Source: Nissolia schottii
Taxonomy: Eukaryota > Streptophyta > Magnoliopsida > Fabales > Fabaceae
Assembly (NCBI GenBank): GCA_003254905.1
Contig: QANU01005145.1
Coordinates: forward strand, 84,011-148,010
Direction: 5' to 3'
Length of the DNA: 64,000 nucleotides
Both the position numbers and the translations under genes were made by a program. The notes beneath the pieces were generated by a model that worked only from the letters and a program-made list of their open reading frames with translations, did not search any database and had not been told where the DNA came from. Position 1 is the first letter of the stretch, and each line of letters begins with the position of its first letter. Of the stretch, positions 22,183 through 34,628 are shown one piece after another.

Positions 22183-25100
22183 TGTAACATCCCGATTTTT
22201 CTTAGAGAAATAATCATACACATGAATACCGAATTAATTTCTAATCATGATTAGAGAATAAAAATGGGAAATTATTAGGTAGAATATCCCTAGGAAATAA
22301 AATGTGTCGTGGTAGGAAATACGGCGGACATCTGAACAGCTGTTGTTCGCCGATAAAATTTCCCGACGCGGAAAAGGTGTCCGTGAAAATATTTCCCCGG
22401 AGAAAAATTCACAAACACCTTTAAATATTAATACCCTTAGGTAGGGGGAATTAGAGGATCACGACGGTATAAACGGAATATTTTTCGGACAACCGTGTGC
22501 GACGCACCGAGACTGCGAGCGATAAAACACGAGTGAACTGGGACCGGGGGAAAATGAAATCTCGGCAGCTGAACTGGGAGAGAAGGGGCTGCACAGTTTG
22601 GTTGGGATTTTTGACCAATCCCTTAAATCATGCTTCCAAAAACTCACATCACCTTACCTTCCTTACACTAGCCATACCTATGCCCATGCTTTCCACTATT
22701 CATCACCTTTTTCTAAATCCTAAAATTCAAGTAATCTCCTCACATTCAGCCCTCCAAAAACCGAGCCTCTCCCCCAAGTTCACAAGAGAAAACTTCATCT
22801 TCCACATTCTCCAAAAACTCACACCCAAGCCAAACTCCAAGAACACCCAACATCAAGCCTCAAGCCAAGCATTCTTGCCACTCTCTTCTACCTCCCCAGA
22901 ACCGAAGCACCGCCCCTAAGTCTCCTCGTCTTTCTTCATTTTCTTCCTTCTAAAATCAAGAGGAACAACCTCTTTCCCCTCCACCTTATTCGAAGTGGTC
23001 CACCTTGGAGAAAGGAAGAGCTCAAGCTTTGGAAACAACAAGGCTCGTGGGACTTCAATCCAAGCCTTCCTCACCACCACCAGGTTCTTTTACAAGTGGG
23101 TAAACTTAGCTTAGTCACCCCTTGGTGGCTTATGTTTGCCTGTATGTGTTTATGTGTTTGTATGCCTTATGATAGATTATGTTAGAAATGCTATGTTAGG
23201 ACTTAGGAGATGATTCTGAAGGGTCCTATGACCTGGACTAGCTTAGTATATGATGGTTGAAATATGTGAAAAACCCAAGGAGTATCCATGAGCAAAGAGG
23301 AAAGGAAAGTAAGAAAAACAAAGAAAAGAGAGTCTGTTTCGTCAGGTGTAGCTGGGTAGTTCCGCGAAAGGGAGTGAGAGGGGTATGGAGAGAATTGCCG
23401 AGCGGCGCTTGGAAAGGTGCCGAGTGGGCTCTGGGGAGGATCCCTGGGGTGTGAATGTGAGAAAATGAGAGAAAATAAGTAATAGAGTAAGCGCCGAGTG
23501 GTTCCGTGGATAGTGACTGAGATGAGTCTAGATAAGTTGATGAGCGGGCACCTGGGATGGTGCCAAGTGGTTCCGCGGATAGTGACTGAGAGGAGTCTAG
23601 ATAAGTTGATGAGCAGGCACCTGTGATGGTGCTGAGTGGTTCCGCGGATAGTGATTGAGAGGAGTCTAGAGAGTTGATGAGCGGGTACCAGAGAAGGTGC
23701 CGAGTGGGTTCAGCGTAAGATCCCTGGATCGATGAGAAGGTTACGTAGAGTGTTGAGTGGGCACCATGAGTGGTGCCGATAGGGTTCCGCGGAGGATCCC
23801 TGGAAAGGCTGAGAAGGTTACAAGTGCCGAGTGGGCACCAGTAGTGGTGTAGAGTAGGGTTCCGCGGAGGACCCCTGGAATGTTGAGAAGGTTGCGTGAA
23901 GAGTATTGAGTGAGCACCCGTAGTGGTGTGGAGTAGGGTTCCGCGGAGGATCCCTAGAGTGCGAGTGTTGAGTGGGTTCCGCGGAGGGACCCTGAAGTTT
24001 ATGAGTGATTATAAGTATGTGTATGATGAATGAATGAGTTATGTTCATGATGATGCATGATGATGTATGTGAAACATTGCATGTAGAATATGTATGTTAG
24101 GAATGATTATGCTATCATGCATCATGAGAACTAGAGGTTGATCACGTAAAGTTTAAAGAGCATAATTGAACCTTAAGGAACAAGTATATAGTTATATGAT
24201 AGGAAACCCTTCTCTTGGCACGTCTGCGGACACGCCCCTCACCAGTCCCAAAAGGGTGGATTGGTAAATGATGCTACCTCACCAAGTCCCCAAAAGGGTG
24301 GACCGGTTAAAGAGGTTAATGGCATGATGAGAAGACATGATGAGATACAATGAGAAATGATGAAAAGATGATGAGAAATGATGAGATATGATGATGAGAT
24401 ATGAGTCCCCGCTTGGTTACGTCAAAAGGGTACGGACCCCCACCTCCCTACTTGTAGGAAGGGTAGCCCACTTGATTGGCGGCGATGGACACTAGACCCC
24501 ATCGGTGGTTAGAAACCACTCTGGTGTGAGCGCAGCTGGGTCATCGTCAAGTTGGGAACAGAAGTGGTTGTAGCCGTAGGCCACGGCTACATGGGCGCAG
24601 GACCAATGTACGAAGAAGGACGCTAACCCGGGTGAACCGGTATGCGTAAGAGAATCCCCATGTTCCCCAAGCATGAGTATATGATGTATGGGTTACATGA
24701 GTATATGAGGAATGAGTATATGAGTATATGATGCATAAATATACGGTAATTTACATGAGCATGAGTATACCGTCAAGAGAATGCACGAGAGGGCTATGTA
24801 TATACGCGAGAAAAGTTAACAAGCACGAGAACGTTAACTTAGATAAGCAAGACTAGTTCCCCAGCCACCTAGTAAAGTAGATAAAGCCATTCAAGACCTT
24901 AGGCCAGATAATAATCAGTAGGATGTTAGTATGCATGTTCACGTAGAAGCACCTGAGCGACCGGTTGATAAGCGAGAAAAAGAGATCCCCTATGCTAAGG
25001 TGAACCACTGAGGATGACTGTTCTCACCCCCACTCGCTTATGCTTCCAGGAGCAGGCGAAGATTATGAGGGCTACGAGGAGCCCTATGAGGAGCCGCACG

Positions 25101-25521
25101 CGGAGCAGTAGAGGACCGAGGACCGGCCAGCCTAGCCTGGCCTCAGCTGGACATTTTGCTACATTTTGCTATATTTTGTTATGTATCTTGATGTATTTGG
25201 CTTATATATGTAAACTATTATTACACTCTGTGGGTTGTAATTTATGATGGACCAGATACTTGTTTATGTAACTATTTATGTCATTAATGATTACTACGTT
25301 TAAGCTTCAGCTCTATCGTTCGTATTATATGATTTGATTCACGCGTGGCTCATAATTTGCAAATAAAGTAACAAGTGTAAAAGTTTTAAATTGGTCCATA
25401 TTTTCCTTACTCTTGTATTTTCAAAGGATAGTAAGGGACTATAAGTAATCCCATCAAATGATTAACACTCTAGTGAGCATTGCGTACTACTCGAGGGTAT
25501 GCAGTTAGCTAGGATGTTACA
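22183..25521 (+). mobile_element. Gypsy (Tekay/Del-like) solo LTR C
   Basis: It starts TGTAACATCCCGATTTTTC and ends AGGATGTTACA, is 3339 bp long, and is in plus orientation. Flanks ATCAA (22178-22182) and ACCAA (25522-25526) agree at 4 of 5 bases. The hAT reading frame resumes on the far side, so this is a solo LTR left by recombination of a full element that had jumped into the transposase gene. It is related to LTRs A and B. Confidence 0.88.
23390..23995. repeat. minisatellite inside Gypsy LTR C
   Basis: About eight imperfect units of roughly 70-80 bp run in tandem. They are built from GTGGTTCCGCGGATAGTGAC or GGGTTCCGCGGAGGATCCCT, then ATGAGCGGGCACC and TGGTGCCGAGTGG. The array is GC-richer than its surroundings. 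I do not see an equivalent array in LTRs A or B. Confidence 0.75.
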
Positions 25522-25698
25522 ACCAACTTGATCCTTTAAGTCCCTTTTCATGACTTGGTTTATTGTTTCCTGAATTCCCCCCACCTTTTCCTTTTATACC
25601 AAAATTATGTACACATTTGCCTTTATCTTGGGAAGAACTTCAACATAATCCTCATCAACTTTTCTTTTCTTTAACAATGCTTCTTTAGCCTTGGCACA

Positions 25699-27144
25699 CA
25701 CTAAAACGTCGTTAATTTCAGTGCGCAATCAAATAATAATTTATCAAACTAAATCAACCCCAAAAACGTAGTAAAGGGGGCTAACCTAGGTTGTCTCTCA
25801 AGGAAGCAATTAAAACCAATTAAAATTGCAATTAAAAAGGGGGGTTTGGATTGATGAATAATAATAAAAAGAAAACAAAATAAAAGTAAGTTAACAATGC
25901 TAAAAAAACAATATCCTGCATATGGTGTTTCTAGATCAAGGATTAATTGTCATTGGTTCCTAATTAATTATTCATAAGAGGGATGTTGTTTATTAGTTGA
26001 AATCTCTAACTAATACACAATTCACCTAAGAGACTACGATCGTCAATCCCCTAAGCATTTATTAATATAGGAATTAAAACTAAGATCCCGGCATTAAAAA
26101 CCTATATCAATTATGCTCCAATTGCACAACCTAATTAAATCTAATTAGTTTCCCAAAAAGTTCCCAAATCCTAAATCAATAAATCCTACAACCGTCAAGA
26201 TCTATCAACCTAGAATTAACCCTAATCAATAACATGCAATCACTATATTATTAATCACAGGCGGAACAAATCATGAATAAACGTTAAGCACAAGACCTCA
26301 TATTAATCCTAATCTAGAGTTACCGCATGCAAGATATTAAGAAATTACTCCTCCATGGGTGGAGGATAAAAAATCATAATAAATAAAGAATAAGAGAGTG
26401 GAAAAATAATAGAGAATTAAAGTGGCAAAACCTGAATGCAATAACGGGAGAATTTTGTAAATCCTTGAAGAACTAAGAATTAAACACTACTAACATCAAC
26501 CTAAAGTGCATAAAAAAAAAGAGAAAAGTGAAAGTGGAGGCTGAATATGAAGTTGTTGAGAGAGGATTTCTATTTGTAGAGGATTGACCTAAAGTAGGAG
26601 TAATTCTCACACTTTCAGCACAATCGTCAGTAAAATCGCGATAAATTCGGCTACAGATATCGGATTGAGGTGATTCAAATCTCCAATTAAAGCTAAGAGA
26701 TAGATATAAAACTTTGTAGTTGAGGTCAAATCGAGATTCAATCTCCATCATGGCGCAAAATCCGTGGCAAAGTCAGTGTTAAAAATTCTCTGCAAATCTT
26801 TGACCAAATCTTTTTGAATTTGAATTTAATCTTGAATTTATTGGTCTCAATCTTCTCTACAAATCTCTTCTTTGAAATTTATATCTTATCAAATCTCCTT
26901 CAAATCCTCAATGATCCTCTTGATAATTTATTTTCTGCAATTAAAATAAAAAACTAAAAAAGAACAAAAGAAATCTACACATTAAATTTTAAGATAAAAG
27001 TAGTGCTTAAAATTACATTTTTCTAAATTTTTCACAGAAGAGGATAATGTGCAAAACATATTAATTAAGCATTAAAATTACACATTTTTAGAATACAATG
27101 TTCAATTATAGAATAATAAAATTGGGTACAAAGTACACCTATCA
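25699..27144 (-). mobile_element. LTR-like insertion (Athila-type family) in hAT element 1
   Basis: It splits the hAT frame between KELMLKVCAEA and AKEALLKKRK. A 1.42 kb core from 25722 (TGCGCAATCAAA) to 27144 (ACACCTATCA) has TG...CA edges. On the minus strand it starts TGATAGGTGTACTTTGTACC, typical of Athila-like LTRs. It shares words with 14638-15060. The flanks AGCCTTGGCACA (25687-25698) and AGCCTCTGCACA (27145-27156) are similar, but this may partly reflect the repeated coding word VCA. No open frame is present. Confidence 0.6.
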
Positions 27145-28522
27145 AGCCTCTGCACAAACCTTCAACATCAACTCTTTAACTTCTTGAGGCACAATAGCAC
27201 AAGCTTCGACATCTTCTCTAGTACCAGCTAGATGATGCTTGCATTTCCCTAAACATCAACCCCATGCTTCCATCCAATATCAAGTCTGTTTCTGGCGGCA
27301 TTTTTTCTTCTAGAGGTAGCACCACCTCTAGTGCCCGACTCTGTTGACCTTGATCCAGTTCCTAGCCCAATAGTTTCGGACATCCTAAAATGCAAAGTAG
27401 AAATATATTCATTAATGATCAATCTCATTCATCAAACATATATAATATATATTCAAAATCCAGAATTCAAAAATCAGAAATATGTTCAAGAATGTTACTA
27501 TCTAAGCAAACTCCATTGATATTATCAAATAAAAAATAACCAAACACCATGTCAAATTGTCAACTGTCAAGCAATCAAGGACAATGTAGAGGATTTTTTA
27601 CTAATAGGGGAAAAAAACCTATGGAACACACAAAATGAAAAGATTTCTAAAAGTTGAAAACTGAAAAACTGAAAACTGAAAACCTTCATCAGCAACTCCT
27701 TTGTAACAGAGAACACTAACATGACACACTTCAAAATTGCTTCATCCACATAACAAAATCATTGAAACATAGCCATCAGATGATTCAGATCAAACTCAAA
27801 AACACAAAAAACATAAGACACAGATCATCCAATAGCAACTCGTCTACTTAATCTCAAAATCACAAAATCAAAATTCCAAACAGGTTTCAAAGAATCAAAA
27901 GTTCAAACATTCAAAATTTTACCTCAAAATCAAAGAATCGAAGGGTTCGTGGTGCCTCCGTCGTCTCCGTGGTTTCACTTCAGATTTAGTCTTTCAGAAA
28001 CTCCAGTTCAGAGCCTCAATGCCTCCATGGTTTCACTGAGTGACGATGGATAGTGGAGCACGAAGCTAAGAGTAGCGACGGAGCACGAAATCGGTGAGTG
28101 CAGAATGAATGGCGAATGGAGAAGGAATAGAGATTTGGAGGGAAACTGTGAACGAATGGAGAATGAATGGCAATTTGGAGAAGGAATAGAGAAGGAATCT
28201 AATGCCAGAACAGAAACGAACTCGGACAAAGCTAATCTCAGGAATGGAGAAGGAATCATACGACGAAGACCTAATCTCAGAGACTTACAAAACAACGTTA
28301 TTTTTGCAAGTCAAAATGATGTCGTTTTGCTTATTTTTTCCTCCTATGATGAAGTTGTAAAATCGGACTTAAACTCGTGGTTTTATGCGATTTTAACTGA
28401 GTTTACCTGAGTTCATCCGAGTTTACCCAAAAACGAGTTTACATGCGAGTTAGCTCGATTTTACTACCTAGGAACTTAAACTCGTACAAGTTTACGAGTT
28501 AAAACGCGATTTTAATAACCTT

Positions 28523-29550
28523 GAGGATGAGAAATGAAACAAAGAACCACGTCATTATGAATGATAGATAGCATAACATTGATGAAAATTGACACATGTT
28601 GGATAGATTTGGGTCAGCCCCATTAACAACACCCTTGCTTGCCGCCATTTGTAGTCGTGTCATCCTCTTCATTAATCACCACTGATGGTCTCGGTTGCAT
28701 CTTCGCTTAAACTGTAATGTGTCTTCTCTGCCACAGGTCACCACACATATGCAACGTGGTGGGTGCTTGGGTGACTCTTGCACTTCGACTGTCCGAAGGT
28801 GTCTTAATGGTTGCCACACAAGCATTTGGTGCTGATGTCATGATCGCCATAGGCCCCTCTTTAGTCGTGGTCGCTACCTTCTTCACAGTTGCGGTCTCGT
28901 CCATGAGTAAGCCCATATGTGGCATCGTCAATGGCACATCACTTGTCGATGGTCCATCGACTGTCAATCTGCCTAGCACTTGTGTTTCACAATTTATAAT
29001 CATAGTCTGAAGTAAGAGGTGGTTGTATTCTACGGCAAAGGAGGTGGAGGTGGATTGTGATGACAATAGTGTGGTGGCAAAGCAAAGGATCGTTGCTTAG
29101 AGGGTGCGACACGAAGAGTTGCGGGGTACCCACGTTGAGGAACTCGTAGAAAATGATGATATAGAGATCCACCAAAAGGTATTTCCTTATTATATAAAAA
29201 TTAACTGAAGGTAATGATGATTGTCTTTGTAATAAAAAATTTATATTGTGGTGGAGCATTTTTAATCTATTTCCCTGTCTTCTATACACAAATGGCGTTG
29301 TGTGTATTTATGAATCTTAAAGGAGGACTACACAATCCCAAACAGTATAAATGTTATTCATGTAACAGACACAAATATTTTATTTATTGTGGGGAGGAGT
29401 TATGAGTAATCAACTAATAATCTTATTGCAGTAAGCTATGGAATGACCGACAAAGAAGGGTTGTAAGATTGTCACCTAATCAAATTGGATGATGTGGCAA
29501 CATACTACATATGTGCATCAAAATTTATATATTATAATAGATAATAGATA
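28523..29550. other. stretch without recognised gene
   Basis: Short overlapping frames exist on both strands at 28700-29070, but none has a recognisable domain, splice structure or conserved partner elsewhere in the window. The sequence is of moderate GC content up to about 29150 and AT-rich after. Confidence 0.5.
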
Positions 29551-30496
29551 GATTGATACAAAATTTTCGTGGACTAAAATAAATGTTTACCCAAATTAAA
29601 ATGAAATCACAAATTCAAGGACACACATGTTTCATTAGATGACATTTTCTCTATTTTATTTTAACTGTTCATTTTCTATTTTTTAGGATTTTAAAATATC
29701 TGTCAATTTATGATATCTAGGTGTAATTACTTCTTTTTTTTCATTAATACCCCCAGTTGTAGTAGAGCATTTGTTAATATAGTGGATATGAAGAGAGTAT
29801 TGGAAATATAATTGTATTGAAAATATAAATTTGTTTTTTTATAAGGACTATTTCATCAATTTATACTACTTTATGCTTTGTCAAGATATTTTGTTTATTT
29901 TAGTACGTGTAGCGTTTAGTTTTGGACAATTAAAATTAAAGAAAATGAGTATAAGATTGAAGATTGATTAAGCAATTTTAGCATTTCTCTTGAAGAATAG
30001 AGGAGTCACGAGCAAATATACACCATACGTTAGATGATGTAAACCTCAAATTGTGGCGGTGCTTGCCAGTGATCAACTTCTGTTAGGAAACTTTAGAAAC
30101 TGATATATAGCACACATCTACATGCATAAATAGAAAAGCCTTATAAAAAGGTTTAATATTATTAGCCAATTCACACTCATAGGATATATCTTACACTCAT
30201 GATTTATAATTATCATAGGTATTACACCTCAGCAGGGAAACTGTGCCCATTATTTATTTTTGAAGTGCGTTATTTGTATTCATTTTATGTTTGGACATTG
30301 TTTCGACTCATTTACTATCCATTAAATGAGATTATAATAAGACTCATATATCATTAAATCTCATCTAATAATAGATAATAAGTGAATTAGCACAACGTCC
30401 CATTTTAAAATGAATACAAATAACATCTCTCCGTGTATCATATGTATAGTAAACTAACATGAAATGTTAGCATGTATACGCATAGTAATATATGAT

Positions 30497-30985
30497 CTAG
30501 AGGAGCGGAAAAAACTTGGCCACCCTTACAATGGAACCTTTAGTACGGCCAACTGAAGCACGTTCAAGTCTGAGCCCGCCAGCAAGTAGTCCAGTTTGAG
30601 GAAGACTCGTGCAAGTGGAATTCACAAGGGGCAGATCCACGATCCCGTCACATGCTCGCAGGGCGAGGTAGCCGTAAGTGACGATAGAGACACGAAACTT
30701 GAAGTTGAACTTTCCTTGTCCATCGGTGACGCCTTTGGCGACGACGAAGATGGTGTCGTTGGCGGTTTTGCATATTAGGGCTATGGTCACACCTCGGACG
30801 CCAATGCTCTCTGTCCCGTCGTCCGGTGGGTTCCCTGTTGGGGTGCAATACAAGGTGCCGTCGGCTTGGATCTCAACAATTTCGTTGTGGGGAAGGACGA
30901 GTGAGGATGATGCAGAGACTAGCACTAGAGCTGCTACAAGGAGGAAGACGCATGAGGAAAGGTTACTATTATTATTATTCATCAC
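30497..30985 (-). CDS. secreted Ole e 1/phylloplanin-like protein
   Basis: The 162-residue protein starts MMNNNN. A hydrophobic signal peptide follows at residues 11-28 (CVFLLVAALVLVSASSS), so it is predicted to enter the secretory pathway and be released to the wall or surface. The mature part has the Pollen Ole e 1-like pattern: VEIQADGTLYCTPTG near the start, VTIALICKTAND, then GVTDGQGKFNFKF, and cysteines in LRACDG and NSTCTSLPQTG. Phylloplanins of this fold coat leaf surfaces and have been linked to antimicrobial defence; whether this one does so is inference. The gene is intronless, with a TATA box 108 bases upstream. A diverged paralogue lies at 43800-44291 in the same orientation. The start was chosen because the signal peptide follows directly and upstream frames are not conserved. 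Confidence 0.82.
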   Translation of the reverse strand: MMNNNNSNLSSCVFLLVAALVLVSASSSLVLPHNEIVEIQADGTLYCTPTGNPPDDGTESIGVRGVTIALICKTANDTIFVVAKGVTDGQGKFNFKFRVSIVTYGYLALRACDGIVDLPLVNSTCTSLPQTGLLAGGLRLERASVGRTKGSIVRVAKFFPLL

Positions 30986-31092
30986 GGCAATGAATTAATA
31001 AAAGCTAAGTATTTTTTAAAGAATATTTGTTAATGCGTGTATGCAGGTGTATCAAGTTTGCTGTGTTGTTCCAAGGTAGGTTCCCAAGCCAC

Positions 31093-31100
31093 TATTTATA
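31093..31100 (-). promoter_or_regulatory. TATA box of phylloplanin-like gene 1
   Basis: On the minus strand the sequence around here is GCTCTATAAATAGTGGCTTG, about 110 bases upstream of the start codon. The paralogue has CTCTATAAATGGTCGC in the same place. Confidence 0.7.
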
Positions 31101-31379
31101 GAGCTTTTTGCGCTAATTAGTTTCCACATATTTGCATGCTCTTTTACGTGTGTTTGAATAATACATCTTGTGATATTTTTTTATCTTTACTTTTTAAAAG
31201 CTCAGATCTTATTTTTAGATTTTGTTTTGTTTGGTAATACAATTTATTACTTCTTAAAAAAAAGTGATTCTTAGCTATAAAGTAACAATATCGACACAAG
31301 ACATGATATGACATAATATACGTAGACACTAATTTTAAAAATTTACAGGATACAGACACAATATATATGTACAAAATTC

Positions 31380-32586
31380 AAGATTTATAATAATATTTTG
31401 ATATTTTCATTGATGTCAAAACAACTACTAATTTCCAATGCTTTCTAATCCCCTTTTAAAATATATAGAGCATTATAAATAATTTTCTGTGTTAATACTT
31501 ATTAATTTTCTAAGGTTCCATTATTACAAATTACTTAGTATTTAAAATATCTTTTTGATCGATATGGCTCAAACACAGGTCTGAAAACTTTTGAATATAG
31601 TCCAAACATGCATGGATGCGACTTTTGAACACTTTTGGACACGTGTGACACGTTTGTCAAATGAGTATCTTCATACGTTAATGTTCACGATAAGTCAAAC
31701 ATACGGACACACAATAGCCTCGCCAAGTGTTTGTGCTTATTAAATTCTTAGTACTTTTAGAAAAATTAAAATACCTAATTTCTTTAAAAAAAACTCAAAA
31801 TAAATATTTATCTAAATATGTATTTAAATACAAAATAATTTATTTATAAATTATTTTTCAAAAATAACTTTTACATAAGGATTTAAATAATTTGTTTAAT
31901 TGATCCTAAGTTCGTCATAGAATAACTATCACATTAAGATTAACATATATATTACCAAAAATAATAAATAATTTTGATAATGATACAAAATATATTAAGT
32001 GAATGTAAATTTATTCTTATCAAATTTTAATTATGTGATTAACTTTCTACTCTCTTTTTTTTTCATGTAGTTATTAAAAACACAATTAAATTAATAGTAT
32101 TATTTAAAAAAAATGATTATTATATAACTTGATATTAAAATTGGCAGATATTGAAAAACCCTAAAATATGAAGAAAGAAAAACTTGAGAATTATTATCAT
32201 ATTTCTAATTTTTGCTAGTAAGGAGTAGCTATGCACACATAGCTTTGCTCAATTTTCAAAACTGCCAACCCAGTAAAGCTTTGGCGAGCTACTTCATTAA
32301 TTAAATTTGGCCCCTCAACCCATTCGTATTTTTCTTCACCTCTTCTATTTGATAAATGGATAGGTTCTCGACTTAGCAGAAACTATGAGAAAAATAAGCG
32401 CATAGCAGGGCAAAGTCAAAACCAAATTACGCCAACAGGGAAAGAATGCCCCCTTTTTCTCATCTTTGTTGCACCTTGAAGTCTTCCATTGGAGTTAGGC
32501 ACTACCTTTTCTAAAGCACATACAACAGAATTGTGCACTACTGTTGTGGCATTATCACGTGAGAATTCTTGGAAGTGCACAAACTT
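31380..32586. other. AT-rich upstream region without recognised gene
   Basis: This is the upstream part of the phylloplanin unit, largely alignable with 44440-45375 (for example AATAACTAT(C/G)ACATTAAGATTAACAT, quoted in pieces). No open frame of note. The region past 32390 is unique. Confidence 0.5.
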
Positions 32587-32708
32587 AACAAATTTGAATT
32601 TAGACATACTTACAAAAAATTTAGATTTCACAAACTTTGTTCAAAGTACGATTATATGTTAATGAGTCATACTAATCTTTTGTGAGTATGTCTAAATTCA
32701 AATTTGTT
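32587..32708. repeat. 31-bp inverted repeat with 60-base loop
   Basis: The left arm 32587-32617 begins AACAAATTTGAATTTAGACA and the right arm 32678-32708 is its complement with one mismatch. It could fold into a strong hairpin. No flanking target duplication is obvious, so it may be a tiny foldback element or a chance product of an inverted copy. Confidence 0.75.
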
Positions 32709-34628
32709 AGATTTGTGTCTACATAACAATCTTCCTTTATCACGACCGTACGGTAGAACTCCCCTCACTTCTCCACACAAAGCATGCATGAAAGAATCCC
32801 TCAGTCCAAACTTACTTAAGACAAGTAGTTATATCTACTCAAGTTTTTCCATGCATGCCATTGTCTTAATTACTTTATTCAGGTTTAATATTAAAGAATT
32901 TGGTTGGAAAAAGGGAAAACTTTCACAACATGCTGTGAGGCATGGAGGAAGTTGGTAGAGAGTTCAAATGTTGCACTTTGAGTAACACTGACGTACCACG
33001 CTTACAGATTGAGCCGTGCTCAACGATCATGATCCTCTCATTTTCAAATGAAAAGGAGATTATATTCACATACCATTCATTTAAAAAATAGAAGTTATAT
33101 TGATTTAAACCGTTTTGAACAACAAGTTTAAAACATAAAATGAAAGTGAATGAGTGAAAGAGATTTTGGGTGTGTATGCTTGCTTTGGGAATAAAGGAAT
33201 GGAAGGGGAAGGAGAGGAAAAAATGTAGAATATGGTTTCAGGAAAAAAGAGGAAATATGAGGGTTGGATGGTGATGGATGAACAACCCTGCCTCCCAATC
33301 CAAGCCCTAGTGTGGGTGATCTTGTTTATAGAGCTTGAGAATCAATCAATGTGGTGTACACCCTCTGGTGCTAGAGAGGGCGTGTTTCTGCCTGATGGGT
33401 ATGGCTGATGCTGGTTCTTGTTTACTTCTCTCTGGTTTTTTTTCTGGTTTTCCTCCCCTGTTTGTTGTTATTTTGTTCTGTTTTTCTATCTTTTGTTCAG
33501 CCCCCCTCAGATCCCTCTTCCTCTCCTTTTTATCTTCTTTTTTCTCTCTTCTTTTTCCCTCCTTTTCTCTCTCCTCGGATTCCCCTGCTCCCTTGGTGCT
33601 TTTGCAGGTCATGTCACTTTCGGGGAGCTGCAGGTAGGTCCTGGCTGTCTGCTCCCCAGCCTGCAGCACAACCCCTCTCAGCCTTCTCTCACCCTTCCCC
33701 CAAAGCATCTTCTTTCACCAAAATAACCTAGCACAAACAAAAGCCCTTTTTGTCCCCATTCTTAGGCAGTGGTAAGCAGGCCCTAAAAACATGCTACAGG
33801 CTGCCCACAGGTTGCTTCTGCAGGGGGTCACCAGGGGCATCTCAAAACACGCCCTGTAACCTACTGGGCGTTTTGTGTTATTTTGTTGCCAGCCTGCCTG
33901 TAAGGGCGTGTTTGGCTGGTTGATTCTCAAGGTTCCATGTTTGGCCAAAAGGCCTTGGAGTGGGTCCCATGGCCTCCTCGAGACGTGGGGCAGAGCTCAA
34001 AGCCCCCCAATCCATTACACCTCATAGTTTCCCTTGTTGCTCTACCATAGACATGCTGAGGGTGTGTTTTGTTTGGCATCACCCTGTGCCAATCCCTCGA
34101 TGTCCATGCTAGAGACAAGTTTATGTATGTTCAATATTCATAATGTTATCCTAAATGATGTTGCCAAATATTCTTCATGTGCAAAACATCTGCGGACCCT
34201 TTTGCTGAAGAGCGTCTTTGCTTATCTGATTTACTTGTTTGCCTCACTGCCTTCTGTCAATACCTGTTTATGTTATATCTTCATAAAAAAAATGCAAACA
34301 ATATTTGAATTTTGGGTTAGTCAACAGTGTACACATAATGAGGGAAAAGATTCCCTGACATAGCCCCCAGGGCGTCTTTTCTTTGGCAAGCTCTACTTGT
34401 TCCTGGGCTACCTGTACTTTCACTGCATGCAATTTGTTACTAGAGAAATATCATATAACACTTCAAAGGAGAATATAAATTGATAAAGACATAGTTGAAA
34501 ACTTTTTCTCAGATTAAAATTTATCATTGGGCTGAAATTAGTTATTCATGCTTTTATGGTTCTTTTTTGCACTATTAAGAGTATAGAGCTCAAAGTCTTG
34601 ATACTTTGTGTGTTTTCCCTTTCAGTCG
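32709..34628. other. stretch without recognised gene
   Basis: It includes a pyrimidine-rich block at 33420-33730 that leaves several overlapping frames open on both strands, which is a composition effect. The words TTGAGAATCAATCA (33336) and GGTTGATTCTCAA (33918) are inverted relative to each other but too short to define an element. No gene can be supported. Confidence 0.45.

Larger units (their letters stand above)
19937..27383 (-). pseudogene. hAT transposase (BED finger, DUF659, hAT dimerisation domain), interrupted
   Basis: This would be a DNA transposase acting in the nucleus on hAT termini. On the minus strand the start codon is at 27383 (MSETIGLG). A BED zinc-finger region follows but has lost its middle, running from WKHGVDV almost straight to KCKHHLAGTREDVEAC. 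After one insertion come KEALLKKRK and NQVMKRDLKDQVG. After the Gypsy solo LTR come DYQCDIF, IGKYGIGYKPPS, SIMFDGWKDKKRR and VVTDNATNYKAAG, which hold the two conserved aspartates, and WTPCVAHCIDLILEDLEE. The C-terminal domain has PAKWWDFYGG and FAIRVLSLTC, then NWSAFEMV. The last exon begins DDINSDDEWITE and is acidic. Stops at several points, the finger deletion and two insertions make it non-functional. Confidence 0.85.
19701..28522 (-). mobile_element. hAT (Ac-like) element 1, nested and dead
   Basis: The left terminus AAGGTTATCAAACTCGAGAG and right terminus (complement AAGGTTATTAAAATCGCGTT) are inverted repeats, with AAACTCG/CGAGTTT words repeated just inside each end. Flanks GAGTATCC and GAGGATGA agree at 5 of 8 bases, compatible with a decayed 8-bp target duplication. 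Between them lies a minus-strand transposase pseudogene. Two LTR-type insertions add about 4.8 kb, so the original element was near 4 kb. Confidence 0.8.
29550..32390. repeat. phylloplanin-like gene duplication unit 1
   Basis: It aligns with about 43325-45375, including the sequence downstream of the gene (ATTTCTC, GAAGAATAGA, AAAGCCTTATAAAAA), the gene, its TATA region, and the distal edge CTTTGGCGAGCT(A/C)CTTCATT. Many substitutions and indels separate the copies, so this is an old duplication. Confidence 0.8.

Noticed and set aside
25687..27156. A 12-bp target-site duplication (AGCCTTGGCACA and AGCCTCTGCACA) proving a Mutator-type insertion
   Set aside because: The ends of the insert are not inverted repeats and look like LTR edges. 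The flank similarity has two mismatches and may come from the coding sequence itself.
28707..29066. 119-codon minus-strand and 97-codon plus-strand frames
   Set aside because: They overlap on opposite strands, have low-complexity serine/threonine/valine content, no domain, no paired copy and no splice context.
30596..30998. Plus-strand frames opposite the phylloplanin-like gene, and likewise at 43834-44316
   Set aside because: They are antisense shadows of the real minus-strand genes, which have signal peptides and family motifs.
33335..33731. Several overlapping frames of 100-120 codons
   Set aside because: They come from a pyrimidine-rich block that is open in several frames on both strands.
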